The notes under the pieces were generated by a model. That model saw only the letters and a program-made list of their open reading frames with translations, was not told where the DNA came from and searched no databases. Below, one piece after another: positions 1 to 9,552 of a stretch of 64,000 bases of DNA. The position numbers and the translations under genes are program-made. How positions within the stretch are numbered: the first letter of the stretch is position 1; each line of letters begins with the position of its first letter. This stretch comes from Pseudomonadota bacterium (lineage in GTDB: Bacteria > Pseudomonadota > Alphaproteobacteria > Reyranellales > Reyranellaceae): assembly GCA_018242505.1 (NCBI GenBank), contig JAFEBU010000026.1:62001-126000 (forward strand), read 5' to 3'.

Positions 1-132
1 CGGCTCGTCGAGCAACCGGGGAGACCGTCTCAGGGCCGCCCAGGACTGCTCGATCGGTCGCCGGCGGCTTCGCGCCTCCATCCAGCGGGCGAGATCGCGG
101 GCAAGGCCTGGCGGCTCGGAATGGTTCAGCAT
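1..132 (-). CDS. Partial hypothetical protein running off the left edge
   Basis: On the minus strand a frame starts at an ATG at 132 and stays open for 44 codons to the window edge. The visible residues begin MLNHSEPPGLARDLARWMEA and are rich in arginine. No Shine-Dalgarno sequence is obvious before the ATG and no family is recognised. It would be divergent from the YXWV-repeat gene. It could also be chance open frame in high-GC DNA. Confidence 0.35.
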   Translation of the reverse strand, partial: MLNHSEPPGLARDLARWMEARSRRRPIEQSWAALRRSPRLLDEP

Positions 133-384
133 GATCCGGGCGGATGCGCCAGGTTCTGTGGCGAGCAACGGCGATGGCCGTCCTCTGGCGAAGGCACTGT
201 TGTGATGGCGGTTGGATGTCATGCCGGTTCAACTCGTGCGCAGGCGTTTGGTTCCTGCGGTGAAGTGGCTGAAAGAAGGCGGCGGCACGGCGCAGATACC
301 CCAATCGTCCGGGGCACGAAGATCGAGCTGTCGCCGTACCTTCATCAGACGCGGCCTTGCGCCGTGAATGTTTGGAGGCAAGTC
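133..384. other. Intergenic region upstream of the YXWV-repeat gene
   Basis: This 252-base stretch holds no gene that can be supported. A plus-strand frame is open from 121 and joins the downstream gene, but the residues before 385 have no protein-like character. The downstream gene has its own ribosome-binding site and signal peptide. The region probably contains divergent promoters, but no convincing -35/-10 pair stands out. Confidence 0.4.
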
Positions 385-741
385 ATGATGACGCGTTCCC
401 TGATCACCGTTCTTGCCGCCGCTGCGATTTCAACGACGGCGGTGGTTGCTCCGGTGATCCTGACGCCAGCGGCTGCCCAGGCCGGCATGAGCTTGGGCGT
501 CACCATCGGTGTTCCGCCGCCGGCACCGGTCTACGAAGCCGTGCCCGCGCCGCGCCCGGGCTATGTCTGGGCGCCGGGCTACTGGCGGTGGGAGGGTTGG
601 CGCCATGTCTGGGTGCCAGGCTACTGGGTTGTCGCGCGCCGAGGCTATCATTGGGTGCCGGACCGCTGGGCCCATATCGACGGCGGCTGGCATCACGAGC
701 GCGGTCACTGGGACTATGACTACGCTTATCACCGCGGCTAG
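385..741 (+). CDS. Small exported YXWV-repeat protein
   Basis: A protein of about 118 residues. The start at 385 follows a GGAGGC ribosome-binding site and opens a clear signal peptide (about residues 1-34, positive start, alanine-rich core, ending in AAAQA). The mature part is built from aromatic repeats of the form GYVWAPGYW, HVWVPGYW and YHWVPDRW, then a histidine- and tryptophan-rich tail. This is the YXWV/YXWGXW repeat family, common in proteobacteria. Members are predicted to be periplasmic or outer-membrane associated and their function is unknown. The next gene follows after about 137 bases in the same direction. Confidence 0.8.
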   Translation: MMTRSLITVLAAAAISTTAVVAPVILTPAAAQAGMSLGVTIGVPPPAPVYEAVPAPRPGYVWAPGYWRWEGWRHVWVPGYWVVARRGYHWVPDRWAHIDGGWHHERGHWDYDYAYHRG

Positions 742-878
742 CATCGGGTGATGTGGCCGAGGGAAGCGGGGCGTGATGCCCCGCTTTCTTTCTTTTGGCG
801 GTACGCTGCAAGCTGGCGCTATCATGTCCGTGCTCTCGACGGCGCGATGCGTCGCCCCTGAGGCACGGAGGAAAGATC

Positions 879-2396
879 ATGGCCGCTCCCATCGCCCTTC
901 GCCTGCACAAGAACGACAATGTCGTCGTAGCGCGCATGGATATCCTGCCGGGTACCACGGTCGAGGGCGACGTCGTGGCTGCCACGCGCATTCCGCCGGG
1001 GCACAAGATCCTGACGCGCGCGGTGAAGAAGGGCGAGCCGCTGCGCAAGTACAATCAGATCATCGGCTTTGCGACGGATGACCTCGCGCCCGGTACGCAT
1101 ATCCATACGCACAACTGCGTCATGGGCGATTTCGAGCGCGACTACGCCTTCTGCGCCGATGCCCAGCCCACGGATTTTCTTGCCGAAGCCCAACGCGCCA
1201 CGTTCCAGGGCTACCGTCGGCCCGACGGACGGGCAGCGACGCGCAACTATATCGGCATCGTCACGACGGTGAACTGCTCGGCGGCCACCAGCCGCATGAT
1301 CGCTGCCAGGCTCGAGCCTCTGCTGGCCGGCTATCCCAATATCGACGGTGTCGTGCCGCTGACCCACGGCGGCGGTTGCGGCATGGCTGCCTCGGGCCTC
1401 GAGATGGATGTGCTGCGGCGGACGCTGGCAGGCTACGCGCGCCATCCCAACATGGCGGCCGTGGTGGTCCTCGGGCTCGGCTGCGAGGCCAACCAGATCG
1501 CGGGCCTGATGAGCGCCGAGGGTCTCGAGGAGGGCCCCAAGCTCATCCCCATGACGATCCAGGACGAGGGCGGCGTTGCCAAGACGGTGATGCGCGCGGT
1601 CGGCTTCCTGAACGAACTGTTGCCGCAAGCGAACGATGTCACGCGCGAGACGATCCCGGCCAGCGAACTGATCCTCGCGCTGCAGTGCGGCGGCTCGGAC
1701 GGCTATTCGGGCATCTCGGCCAATCCGGCTTTGGGCGCTGCCGTCGATCTATTGGTCAGGAACGGCGGGACGGCTGTTCTCTCGGAGACGCCGGAAATCT
1801 ACGGCGCTGAACATTTGCTGACGCGTCGGGCCGCCTCCCGGCAGGTCGGCGAGAAGCTTGTCCAGAGAATCCGGTGGTGGGAGGACCATTGTGCTCGCAC
1901 AGGCGGCGAAATGAACAACAATCCGTCTCCCGGCAACAAGGCGGGCGGGCTGACGACGATCCTCGAAAAGTCCTTGGGTGCAGTTGCGAAGGGCGGGACC
2001 ACGAACCTCGTCGATGTCTACGAATATGCCCAGCCGATCACGGCGAGAGGATTCGTCTATATGGATTCGCCGGGCTACGATCCTGTCTCGGCGACCGGCC
2101 AGGTGGCCGGTGGTGCAAATGTCCTGTGTTTCACGACCGGCCGCGGCAGCGTGTTCGGCTGCAAGCCGACGCCCTCACTCAAGCTTGCGACGAATACCTC
2201 GCTCTACCGGCGCATGACAGATGACATGGACATCAACTGCGGCTCGATTGTCGATGGCGAGGAAACCATCCAGGGAAGCGGCCAAAAGATATTTGAACTG
2301 ATCCTGAAAACAGCTTCCGGACAGAAAACGAAGTCGGAGGCCCTGGGGATCGGCGACGATGAATTCGAGCCTTGGAAAATCGGTGCAACAATGTGA
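879..2396 (+). CDS. Altronate/galactarate dehydratase family (UxaA-type) hydrolyase
   Basis: A 505-residue UxaA/GarD-family protein, full length for single-chain altronate dehydratases. The start at 879 has a GGAGGAAAG ribosome-binding site. Residues 1-95 form the small SAF domain (LHKNDNVVVARMDILPGT). The rest is the large catalytic domain, with conserved stretches such as GIVTTVNCSAATSRMIA, THGGGCGM, CGGSDGYSGI and NPSPGNKAGG. Family enzymes remove water from sugar acids such as D-altronate or D-galactarate, giving 2-keto-3-deoxy acids. No other hexuronate gene is adjacent, so the true substrate is open. Confidence 0.85.
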   Translation: MAAPIALRLHKNDNVVVARMDILPGTTVEGDVVAATRIPPGHKILTRAVKKGEPLRKYNQIIGFATDDLAPGTHIHTHNCVMGDFERDYAFCADAQPTDFLAEAQRATFQGYRRPDGRAATRNYIGIVTTVNCSAATSRMIAARLEPLLAGYPNIDGVVPLTHGGGCGMAASGLEMDVLRRTLAGYARHPNMAAVVVLGLGCEANQIAGLMSAEGLEEGPKLIPMTIQDEGGVAKTVMRAVGFLNELLPQANDVTRETIPASELILALQCGGSDGYSGISANPALGAAVDLLVRNGGTAVLSETPEIYGAEHLLTRRAASRQVGEKLVQRIRWWEDHCARTGGEMNNNPSPGNKAGGLTTILEKSLGAVAKGGTTNLVDVYEYAQPITARGFVYMDSPGYDPVSATGQVAGGANVLCFTTGRGSVFGCKPTPSLKLATNTSLYRRMTDDMDINCGSIVDGEETIQGSGQKIFELILKTASGQKTKSEALGIGDDEFEPWKIGATM

Positions 2397-2622
2397 CGGT
2401 TCAGGCGTTTGGGAGAGACGACCTTGACTTGGCAGCGGTATTGTCTCACATGCCCGTCACGACTTACGAAATTGGCCCTGCCTTGGCGGCCGAGCCCTTA
2501 GCGGCGCACGGACCTGCACCAACGAGCTGTTTCCCCAAGTTCTTCGAGTTGCCGCAGATCGATGCAGCGAGCGCACCGACTGCGAGTTTCGTGTGCTCGC
2601 CACGCTAGCTAAGGAGAGAGTA
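2397..2622 (+). other. Leader region of the cold-shock gene
   Basis: A 226-base gap precedes the cold-shock gene. The only open frames are short and lack protein-like composition. Cold-shock genes in other bacteria often have long structured 5' leaders that refold with temperature. The length here is compatible with that, but no specific switch structure was established by reading. Confidence 0.35.
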
Positions 2623-2829
2623 ATGCCCACAGGTACCGTGAAGTGGTTCAATGCCACCAAGGGGTTCGGGTTCATCCAGCCGTCCGAGGGCGGAAAGGAT
2701 GTGTTCGTCCATATCAGCGCAGTCGAACGCTCCGGCTTGAACGGACTGAACGAAGGCCAGAAGGTCAGCTACGAGATCGCAACTGAACGCGGCCGCTCGG
2801 CAGCGGTGAATCTCAAGGCTGCGGACTGA
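2623..2829 (+). CDS. Cold-shock domain protein (CspA family)
   Basis: A 68-residue single-domain cold-shock protein, the usual length. It starts [18 protein letters not shown] and carries both nucleic-acid-binding motifs: RNP1 (KGFGFI) and RNP2 (DVFVHIS). The start follows a strong AAGGAG ribosome-binding site. Family members bind single-stranded RNA or DNA in the cytoplasm and melt RNA structure. It appears to be monocistronic, with a hairpin terminator just downstream. Confidence 0.95.
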   Translation: MPTGTVKWFNATKGFGFIQPSEGGKDVFVHISAVERSGLNGLNEGQKVSYEIATERGRSAAVNLKAAD

Positions 2830-2852
2830 CGTTTCGGCAGGGATCGGGAAGG

Positions 2853-2885
2853 GGCGGCGCCATAAGGTGCCGCCGCCTTCGTTTT
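2853..2885 (+). terminator. Rho-independent terminator after the cold-shock gene
   Basis: Arms GGCGGCGCC (2853-2861) and GGTGCCGCC (2866-2874) pair over 9 bases, with one G-U pair and an ATAA loop. They are followed by a T-rich tail ending in TTTT. It lies 23 bases past the cold-shock stop codon. Confidence 0.75.
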
Positions 2886-2970
2886 GGCGGGCGAACGGCA
2901 TCGCTTGCGCCTCCTTGAGGTCGGCCGCATTGGCGGTGAACATCCTGCGCCAAATTTCCCGCAGGAGAGC

Positions 2971-4365
2971 ATGCCAGAAGATCTGCACTATCTTTCCCTC
3001 GACGAGGTGGCGAAGCGGCTCAAGGCCCGCACGCTTTCGTCGGTCGAGGTGACGCGCGCGCTGCTCGACCGCATCGCCAAGGTCGATCGCGATCTCAAGA
3101 GCTATGCTGTCGTGACTCCCGAGCGGGCGCTCGCCGACGCGGCCGCGTGTGATGCCGACGCCGCAGCCGGCAAGGTGCGCGGTCCGCTTCACGGCGTGCC
3201 GCTTGCCGTAAAGGATCTCTGCGACACCGCGGGCGTGCCGACCGCCGCCGGCACGGCAATCCACCGGCATCGTGTGCCGAGCCGGGATGCAACGGTCGTG
3301 GCGCGCCTGAAGGCAGCCGGCGCGGTCATGCTCGGAAAGTTGCAAATGACCGAAGGCGCATACGGCGCGCACCACCCGACCATTCCCGCGCCCGTCAATC
3401 CCTGGAATGCCACCTACTGGACCGGTGCATCGTCGTCGGGCTCAGGCGCCGCGACGGCGGCTGGCCTCTGCTATGCCTCGCTCGGCTCCGACACCGGCGG
3501 TTCGATCCGCTTCCCCTCGACCATGAACGGCCTCTCCGGACTGAAGCCGACCTGGGGCCGGGTGAGCCGGGCCGGCGTCTTTCCGCTCGCCGAGTCGCTC
3601 GACCATATCGGCCCCATGGCCCGCAGCGCGCTCGATTGCGCGCGCATGCTGGGCATCATCGCGGGCGCCGATCCGGATGATCCGACCGCTTCCACCTTGC
3701 CTGTGCCGGATTATGTCGCGGCGACCAACGTCGGCGTCCGCGGCAAGCGGATCGGACTGCCCGTCGCCCTGGCTGATCTCGATTCCGATGCACACCGCGC
3801 GCTGGAGGGGGCCGCGACGACGTTGCGGCGGGCCGGCGCCGAGATCGTCGAGGTCGCGTTGCCGTCGGCATTCGACCAGGCCAGCCGTGACTGGATCGGC
3901 CTTTGCAGCGTCGAGACGGCGCTGGCGCATGAAGCAACCTATCCGTCGCGGGCGCGCGACTACGGCCCGGTTCTGGCCGGGCTGATCCAGACCGGGCGAG
4001 GCATGGCCGCGCTCGACTACGCCCGTCTCCAGCATCGCCGGGCCGCAATCACCGGGGCGCTCGACAGCCTGCTTGCTTCGCTCGATCTGCTCCTGATGCC
4101 GGTCATGGGAACGGCGGCTTGGTCGCTCGATGGGCTGGCCGCAACCGGACGCGATCCCGAGGCCGTGGCGGCGCGGCTGCGTTACACGGCACCGTTCGAT
4201 CTGAGCGGCCATCCCACCTTGACCCTGCCTGGCGGCATGACCGGGGCAGGAGTGCCGGCGGGCTTCCAGATCGTGGGCCGGGCCTTCGACGAAAGCGGAC
4301 TCCTTGCCGCCGGGCATGCCTTCCAGCAGGAGAGCGATTGGCATTTGAAGCGGCCGTTCCGCTGA
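2971..4365 (+). CDS. Amidase signature family enzyme
   Basis: A 464-residue amidase. The start at 2971 follows GCAGGAGAGC. The amidase-signature Ser-cisSer-Lys triad is visible: lysine in [11 protein letters not shown] (near residue 74), the glycine/serine-rich signature [14 protein letters not shown], and [12 protein letters not shown] with the cis-serine and nucleophile. Family members hydrolyse amide bonds (for example acylamides, or glutaminyl-tRNA amidation as GatA). No gatB/gatC lies nearby, so a stand-alone cytoplasmic amidase is more likely than GatA. The substrate cannot be read from sequence. Confidence 0.88.
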   Translation: MPEDLHYLSLDEVAKRLKARTLSSVEVTRALLDRIAKVDRDLKSYAVVTPERALADAAACDADAAAGKVRGPLHGVPLAVKDLCDTAGVPTAAGTAIHRHRVPSRDATVVARLKAAGAVMLGKLQMTEGAYGAHHPTIPAPVNPWNATYWTGASSSGSGAATAAGLCYASLGSDTGGSIRFPSTMNGLSGLKPTWGRVSRAGVFPLAESLDHIGPMARSALDCARMLGIIAGADPDDPTASTLPVPDYVAATNVGVRGKRIGLPVALADLDSDAHRALEGAATTLRRAGAEIVEVALPSAFDQASRDWIGLCSVETALAHEATYPSRARDYGPVLAGLIQTGRGMAALDYARLQHRRAAITGALDSLLASLDLLLMPVMGTAAWSLDGLAATGRDPEAVAARLRYTAPFDLSGHPTLTLPGGMTGAGVPAGFQIVGRAFDESGLLAAGHAFQQESDWHLKRPFR

Positions 4366-4458
4366 GCGCCGGCCGGCGCGCTGCATGGACGGTGAATCAG
4401 TGCTGCGGTACAATAATCTTTCGCCGCCGCCCGTGGACTGGACCAAGACAGCCGGCCT

Positions 4459-6534
4459 ATGAACTTTCTTTTCAAGCGCAAATGGCGGCTGAAGCCCAGC
4501 ATCCTGTTTCTCTTCATCGTGCTCACCGTGCCGGTGTCCGTGACCATTGTGTCGGTCACCTATTTTGCCAACCGGTCGATCGCCCGCGCCCATGCCGGCA
4601 CGCTGATTGGGCATTTCCGGACCGCCGCCCTGAAGGATGTACAAAGCGACTTCGAGCCCATGAGGACGATGGCACGTTCGGCCGCCGCCATCGGCACCGA
4701 GCAGCCCGATTTCTATTTCAGCGACCGGTCGCTCGAATATCTGAACAGCCTTCTCGTCCACAGCGATCGGATCGTGAGCGTCTATGTCGGCCTGAAGGAC
4801 GGTACGTTCCGGCAGGTCCGGCGTGTCGATCCGCAGGTCAAGATCTTCGGTGAACTGCCGCCATTGGGCACGCGCTTTGCCTATCGCTGGGTCCTCGACA
4901 ACGGCGACGGCAATCGGATCGATCGGTACGAGTTCCGCGACCCCGAAGGCCGCGTGCTGGGCGTCGTTGAACACGCGACTCCCTACGATCCGCGGATCCG
5001 CGGCTGGTATCGCCACACGATCGATGCCGGAACGACCTTCGTTACGGATCCGGATGTCTTCTCCGCGCTGGGCCTTGTCGGTTTCACGATCGCGGCGCCC
5101 TTCTATGCCGACGGCAAGCCGTTGGGCGTGGCGGCGATCGACATCACGCTCGATGGCCTGTCGCAATATCTGGCCGATCGCAAGATCAGTCCGGGCACGC
5201 TCAGCTACATTCTCGATTCGCACGGCTTGGTCATCGCCAATTCCAGCCGGTCCAAGACCTATGCCAACGATAACGGACAGGTCGAGCTCAAGCACGTCAC
5301 CGAAACCGGCGGCGATCTGCCGGCCGCGGCCATCGCCGCGCGCCCGAAGGATCACACGACATTCTATTCCTTCTTTCGCGACGGCCAGGAATATGTCGCG
5401 AGTCTCTCCGCCGTGCCGCCGGCGCTCGGCAAGCACTGGCAGCTTTTCATCATTGCGCCGCTCTCCGATTTCATGGGCGGATTGCAAAAGAACAACGAAC
5501 ACCTGCTGATCTTCGGCCTGCTGGCGATGGCGCTGCAGCTGGCGATCGTCTATCTGCTGACCGGCATCATGTCCGCTCCGCTGGAGAAGCTGGCGCAAAA
5601 GGTGAACCGCATCCAGGAGTTCGAAGGCGAGAGTTTGCCGAGCCAGGATTCACCGATTCGCGAAGTCTCCGTCCTGGCGCAGGCCGTCGACAAGCTCGAT
5701 ACCGCCTCCAGGGCCTTTGCCGCGTTCGTGCCGGTGGGATTGGTCAAGCAGCTCCTGCAGTCGGGTCAGAGGCTGGAGCTCGGCGGCCACAGCCGCTTCC
5801 TCACCATTTTCTTCTCCGATCTCGAAGCCTTCTCGAGCCTCTCCGAGGAAGTGCCGTCGCAGGAACTGCTGCTGCGTGTCTCGGCCTATTTCGGCGTGGT
5901 CACCCATGCCGTGAATGTCGAGCACGGCACCATCGACAAGTTCCTCGGCGATGGCGTGATGGCCTTCTGGGGGGCGCCGGCCTTGCTCGAGGATCATGCC
6001 TGGCGCGCTTGCGTAGCGGCACTTCGCATCCATCAGGGAATGGAGAAGCTGAACAGCCAGTGGCGCACGGCGGGCCTCAAGCCGCTCAACCTGCGCATCG
6101 GCATCCACAGCGACGCCGTGCTGGTCGGCAATGTCGGCTCGGCCGAGCGCATGAGCTATACCGTCGTGGGCGATGGCGTGAACGTGGCCTCGCGCCTCGA
6201 AGGCATGAACAAGGACTACGGTACGCGCATCTGCATCAGTCACAGCGTCTTCAAGGAGGCGGGCGAAAGGCTGTGCGTGCGGCCGATCGACGAGGTGGCC
6301 ATCAAGGGCCGGCGGGCGAAGATTCCGATCTACGAGCTGCTGGGCGTCTATGGTGCCGGCAGCGAGCTGGAGCCGGACGCCGCGGCGCAGCGGCTCAGCG
6401 AGCTTACGCACGTGGCCTACGCGGCCTGGATGGCCCAGGATGCGGGCGCGCTCGCTCTCTACAGGAAGGTGCTGTGCGAATTCCCCGACGATCCTGTGGC
6501 GCGGGCCTTTGTGGCCCGGATCGGCGCCGCATGA
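4459..6534 (+). CDS. Membrane adenylate/guanylate cyclase with Cache sensor domain
   Basis: A 691-residue class III nucleotide cyclase. A first membrane segment lies at about residues 15-37, followed by a large periplasmic double-Cache-like sensor region (about 40-340, including FRDPEGRVLGVVEHATPYDP and GVAAIDITLDGLS). A second membrane segment (about 345-371), a short linker and the cyclase domain (about 440-620) follow. Metal-binding aspartates are visible in FFSDLEAFSSL and in DKFLGDGVMAFWGAP, and the domain contains GDGVNVASRLEGMN. It is predicted to make cAMP or cGMP in response to an extracellular ligand. Its stop overlaps the next start by 4 bases (ATGA), so translation is probably coupled to the methyltransferase gene. 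Confidence 0.9.
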   Translation: MNFLFKRKWRLKPSILFLFIVLTVPVSVTIVSVTYFANRSIARAHAGTLIGHFRTAALKDVQSDFEPMRTMARSAAAIGTEQPDFYFSDRSLEYLNSLLVHSDRIVSVYVGLKDGTFRQVRRVDPQVKIFGELPPLGTRFAYRWVLDNGDGNRIDRYEFRDPEGRVLGVVEHATPYDPRIRGWYRHTIDAGTTFVTDPDVFSALGLVGFTIAAPFYADGKPLGVAAIDITLDGLSQYLADRKISPGTLSYILDSHGLVIANSSRSKTYANDNGQVELKHVTETGGDLPAAAIAARPKDHTTFYSFFRDGQEYVASLSAVPPALGKHWQLFIIAPLSDFMGGLQKNNEHLLIFGLLAMALQLAIVYLLTGIMSAPLEKLAQKVNRIQEFEGESLPSQDSPIREVSVLAQAVDKLDTASRAFAAFVPVGLVKQLLQSGQRLELGGHSRFLTIFFSDLEAFSSLSEEVPSQELLLRVSAYFGVVTHAVNVEHGTIDKFLGDGVMAFWGAPALLEDHAWRACVAALRIHQGMEKLNSQWRTAGLKPLNLRIGIHSDAVLVGNVGSAERMSYTVVGDGVNVASRLEGMNKDYGTRICISHSVFKEAGERLCVRPIDEVAIKGRRAKIPIYELLGVYGAGSELEPDAAAQRLSELTHVAYAAWMAQDAGALALYRKVLCEFPDDPVARAFVARIGAA

Positions 6535-7238
6535 GCACCGTCGCCGACATCGTGCTCGACAAGGCGGTCGCAACGCTTCGGCCGAGCGAATATACCGGCG
6601 CCCTGATCCAGGTCCTGCGCGCCAAGCCGCAATGGACCGCAGGAGCCAAGGTGCTCGAGATCGGGTCCGGCAGCGGTGTCGTCCTGGCGGCGCTTGGCGC
6701 CTTGGGAGCGGCTTCCCTGTGCGGCGTCGACATCGAGCGCGAAGCGGTCGCTGCAGGCGCGCGGCTGCTGGACGAGCTCGGCCACGGCGCCGCTGCGCAA
6801 TTCCACCACGGCGACATGTGGCAGCCTGTGGGTCGCCGCCGGTTCGATCTGGTGGTCGCCAACCTGCCGCATTTCCCGATGACGCACGGCAAGCTTGCGG
6901 GACGCCGGCCAAGCTGGAGCCATGGCGGCGCCAATGGCCGGCGATTGCTTGATCCGTTCCTGGAAGGGATCGCCCGGCATCTGTTGTCGGGAGGCCGGGC
7001 CGTCATCACCCACAACGCCTTTGTCGGGCTGGACGAATCGCGGGCGGTCCTGCAGCGGCAGGGTCTGAGCCTCGCGGTGGCGTCGACCGTTCTCGTGCCC
7101 GTTTCAGCCGAGAAGATCGAGTTGATGACCGCCGACATCCTGACCGCGGAAGAGGGACGGAGCATCCATCGCTACGGTCCCTATGTCTTCGCCGACATGC
7201 ACATCGTCGAAATCGCCGCCCCGGAAGATCTGGATTGA
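6531..7238 (+). CDS. Class I SAM-dependent methyltransferase
   Basis: A 235-residue protein with a Rossmann-type methyltransferase core. Motif I reads VLEIGSGSGVVLAALG (about residues 41-56) and is followed by an acidic residue in CGVDIERE. The region VVANLPHFP (about 107-115) sits where N-methyltransferases carry NPPY, so it resembles the HemK/PrmC/small-RNA methylase layout with a changed motif. The substrate is unknown. It overlaps the upstream cyclase gene by 4 bases and ends 1 base before the next start, so it belongs to the same transcription unit. Confidence 0.8.
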   Translation: MSTVADIVLDKAVATLRPSEYTGALIQVLRAKPQWTAGAKVLEIGSGSGVVLAALGALGAASLCGVDIEREAVAAGARLLDELGHGAAAQFHHGDMWQPVGRRRFDLVVANLPHFPMTHGKLAGRRPSWSHGGANGRRLLDPFLEGIARHLLSGGRAVITHNAFVGLDESRAVLQRQGLSLAVASTVLVPVSAEKIELMTADILTAEEGRSIHRYGPYVFADMHIVEIAAPEDLD

Positions 7239-7239
7239 G

Positions 7240-8922
7240 ATGAGGCCGCTATCGGCGCTTGTGGCTGTCGTCGGGCTCGCGCTTGCGATCCTGGGTGCCG
7301 GATTGGGCCGGCCGGCATGGGCGCGCGAGCCCGAATCGCCGGACGCCGCCCTTGCAAGCCTGCTCGAGGCGGCGCGCACGGGCGACGCCAATCGCTGTTC
7401 CTCGCCGCTCGCCGACCGATTGATCCGGGTTCTGTGCAACGGCCAGATCCGGATCGGCGTGCGCGACTACTATCCCTTGTTTGCGACGCGGACCGGCGAC
7501 CTTCGCGAGGGCTACGAGGTCGACGTGGCGCGCGCGCTGGCGGCCAAGCTCGGCGTGGCCGTGGACTTCCTCAGGGTGAACGCGGCGAGCCGTATTCCCT
7601 TGTTGGCGGAAGACCGCATCGATCTCGTGATCGCGACGATGGGACACAATACCCAGCGCGATGGGCAGGTCCGTTTCATCCGGCCGCACTATTATCGCTC
7701 GGAAACGATCGTGGTCGGGCCCAAGAGGCTTGCCGTTTCCGGCTGGAAGGACATCGCTGGCCGAACGGTCTGCGTCACCATCGGCAACGGCTCGAATGCC
7801 GCCCTGGTCTCGCACGATGTCCGCCTGCTGTTGTTCGACGAGGCCGGGGTGCTGCCCGAGCGGCTGAAGGACGGAACCTGTTTGCTCGCCGCCCAGGACG
7901 ACAGCTTCTTCGCCGAAGCCTTCACGCATCCGGACTTCGCCGACCGCTTCGCGCTGAAGTTCGGCTTCGCCCAGGTGCCGTGGGGCATGGCGGTCGAGCG
8001 CACCGGCAGCGAGAAGCTGGCGCGTGCGCTCGACCTGATCAGCCAGATCTTCCATCGCGATGGCGTCTTCCTCGACATCGCGCGCCAGCATCGGATCGCG
8101 ACCGGGTTCCTGGAGGAGCAGCAGAAGGTCTGGAGCAGCGCGGCCTGCAACACTGCAACCGGCAGCAGCGACCCCGGCTGCATTCTGCCCGCGCTCGACG
8201 CCGAGCTCGAGCCGACCCGCTTCGCGGGCGCCGTTGCCGCCTTCGAGCGCTGGTTCTCCGCAATCACCGGCATCGAGCTCTCGCTGCCCATGCTGACGAC
8301 GGTGCCGGCCTGGTCGTTGCTGCTGGGCGGCATCGTCAATACGCTGATCCTGATTGGCGGGGCGCTGTTGGCCACACTGTTCTTCGCCCTGGGCATCGGC
8401 GCCGCCCTGAGCTCGACGATGGGGCCGTTGCGGTGGCTGGCGAGAAGCATCGTCGTCATCCTGCAGTCCTCGCCGATCGTGCTCACGCTGGTCGTCGCCT
8501 CGGCCGTCGCCCATGCCCTGTTCCCGTTCTCGGCCACGGTCGCGCTCGGGACCGCGATCGCCGCCCTCGGCCTCGCCAACGGCAGCAATGCCGGCCAGGC
8601 CATCGGCGAGGCGACGCTGACCCTGCGCCAGGAGCGGGCGGCAGGCGCGCACGCCGGTGGAGCGGTGTTCGCCCGAGCGGTCAGCCGGTCGGCGACGCAG
8701 ATCGTGGCGTTCCTGATCAACGCCGCCAAGGGAACGCCGATCGCGAGCTTCATCGGCGCGCCCGAGCTTTTGAGCGCCCTCACCGACATCACTTCCTTCT
8801 CGAGCGGCCGGGCCACCACCTACACGCTGCTGCTGATCTTCTATACGCTGGTCGTGATGCTGGTCGTCGCCGTCTGCCGGCGGCTGCAGGCCACGCTCGA
8901 AAGCGGGCGGACGGCAACATGA
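7240..8922 (+). CDS. ABC importer substrate-binding protein fused to permease
   Basis: A 560-residue fusion. A signal sequence (about 1-28, ending RPAWA) leads into a polar-amino-acid-type binding domain (about 65-310: IRIGVRDYYPLFATRTGDLREGYEVDVA, split here as seen across residues 67-95). A HisM/GlnP-like permease domain with several membrane helices follows (about 355-550). The coupling-helix region (QERAAGAHAGG) only loosely matches the usual EAA motif. The ATG at 7240 lies 1 base after the methyltransferase stop. Fused binding/permease proteins are known for glutamine-type importers. The oddity is that no ATP-binding subunit is encoded nearby. Confidence 0.85.
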   Translation: MRPLSALVAVVGLALAILGAGLGRPAWAREPESPDAALASLLEAARTGDANRCSSPLADRLIRVLCNGQIRIGVRDYYPLFATRTGDLREGYEVDVARALAAKLGVAVDFLRVNAASRIPLLAEDRIDLVIATMGHNTQRDGQVRFIRPHYYRSETIVVGPKRLAVSGWKDIAGRTVCVTIGNGSNAALVSHDVRLLLFDEAGVLPERLKDGTCLLAAQDDSFFAEAFTHPDFADRFALKFGFAQVPWGMAVERTGSEKLARALDLISQIFHRDGVFLDIARQHRIATGFLEEQQKVWSSAACNTATGSSDPGCILPALDAELEPTRFAGAVAAFERWFSAITGIELSLPMLTTVPAWSLLLGGIVNTLILIGGALLATLFFALGIGAALSSTMGPLRWLARSIVVILQSSPIVLTLVVASAVAHALFPFSATVALGTAIAALGLANGSNAGQAIGEATLTLRQERAAGAHAGGAVFARAVSRSATQIVAFLINAAKGTPIASFIGAPELLSALTDITSFSSGRATTYTLLLIFYTLVVMLVVAVCRRLQATLESGRTAT

Positions 8923-9548
8923 TCGCCTTGCTCGGGCATCTGTGGTCGGACTTCATGCCTCTTCTGCTCGAGGGCATGACGGTGAATTTCGAGATCGCGG
9001 GAATTGCGATCGGGCTGGGATTGGTGGCAGGCCTCGTGCTCGCGATTGCGCGCTGGCGCGGCGGCGTGGTCGGGGCCGGCGCCGCTTCCGCCATCACGCT
9101 CATGCGCGCCGCGCCTACGTTCGTCGTCATGTTCTTTTTGCTGAATGCACTTCCGAAGACCGTGTCCCTGTCGGGCGTGATGGCCGTGGCGCTTTCCTTG
9201 CTGCCGTACTCGGCCGCCTTCGTTGCCGACGCCGGCCTCGATGCGTTGCGCCACATGCGGAGTGGCTCGTCGCTCGCAGCGCTGCAGTTCCTGCCCAACG
9301 TCATGCGGGCTTTCTTCGTGCTGGTCATGTCGTCGAGCGCCGGCGCAGCGATCGGCGTGGGCGAAGGCATCACGGCGATCTTGCACCAGGCCGAGCAGCT
9401 TCCCGCGCTGGGCGACCGCCTGATCCTGTTCGCGATCGGCGTCGCTTCGTTCGGCATTCCGCTGCAGTTGGCCTTCGTCCTTTTGCGTGCCCTCCAGCGC
9501 CGGCTCGGCCTTCTCCTCGCTTCCCGCCAGACAGCACAGGTAAAGTAG
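8919..9548 (+). CDS. Amino-acid-type ABC transporter permease
   Basis: A 209-residue integral membrane protein with about five hydrophobic segments, of the HisM/GlnP permease type (LLLEGMTVNFEIAGIAIG at the start, LMRAAPTFVVMFF in the second helix pair). It overlaps the upstream fusion gene by 4 bases (ATGA) and would form a heterodimer with that permease. The cytoplasmic coupling loop (LRHMRSGSSLAALQFLP) lacks the canonical EAA residues that dock the ATPase. The SDR gene follows 4 bases later. Confidence 0.8.
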   Translation: MIALLGHLWSDFMPLLLEGMTVNFEIAGIAIGLGLVAGLVLAIARWRGGVVGAGAASAITLMRAAPTFVVMFFLLNALPKTVSLSGVMAVALSLLPYSAAFVADAGLDALRHMRSGSSLAALQFLPNVMRAFFVLVMSSSAGAAIGVGEGITAILHQAEQLPALGDRLILFAIGVASFGIPLQLAFVLLRALQRRLGLLLASRQTAQVK

Positions 9549-9552
9549 CGCC

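Noticed and set aside
121..384. N-terminal extension of the YXWV-repeat gene to an ATG at 121
   Set aside because: The signal peptide and ribosome-binding site place the start at 385; the extension would bury the signal peptide.
2372..2608. A 78-codon frame covering the cold-shock leader
   Set aside because: It overlaps the dehydratase end, has no ribosome-binding site and no protein-like pattern; the region is better explained as leader RNA.
3442..5598. A 718-codon minus-strand frame across the amidase and cyclase genes
   Set aside because: Spans two well-supported plus-strand genes and has no recognisable domain.
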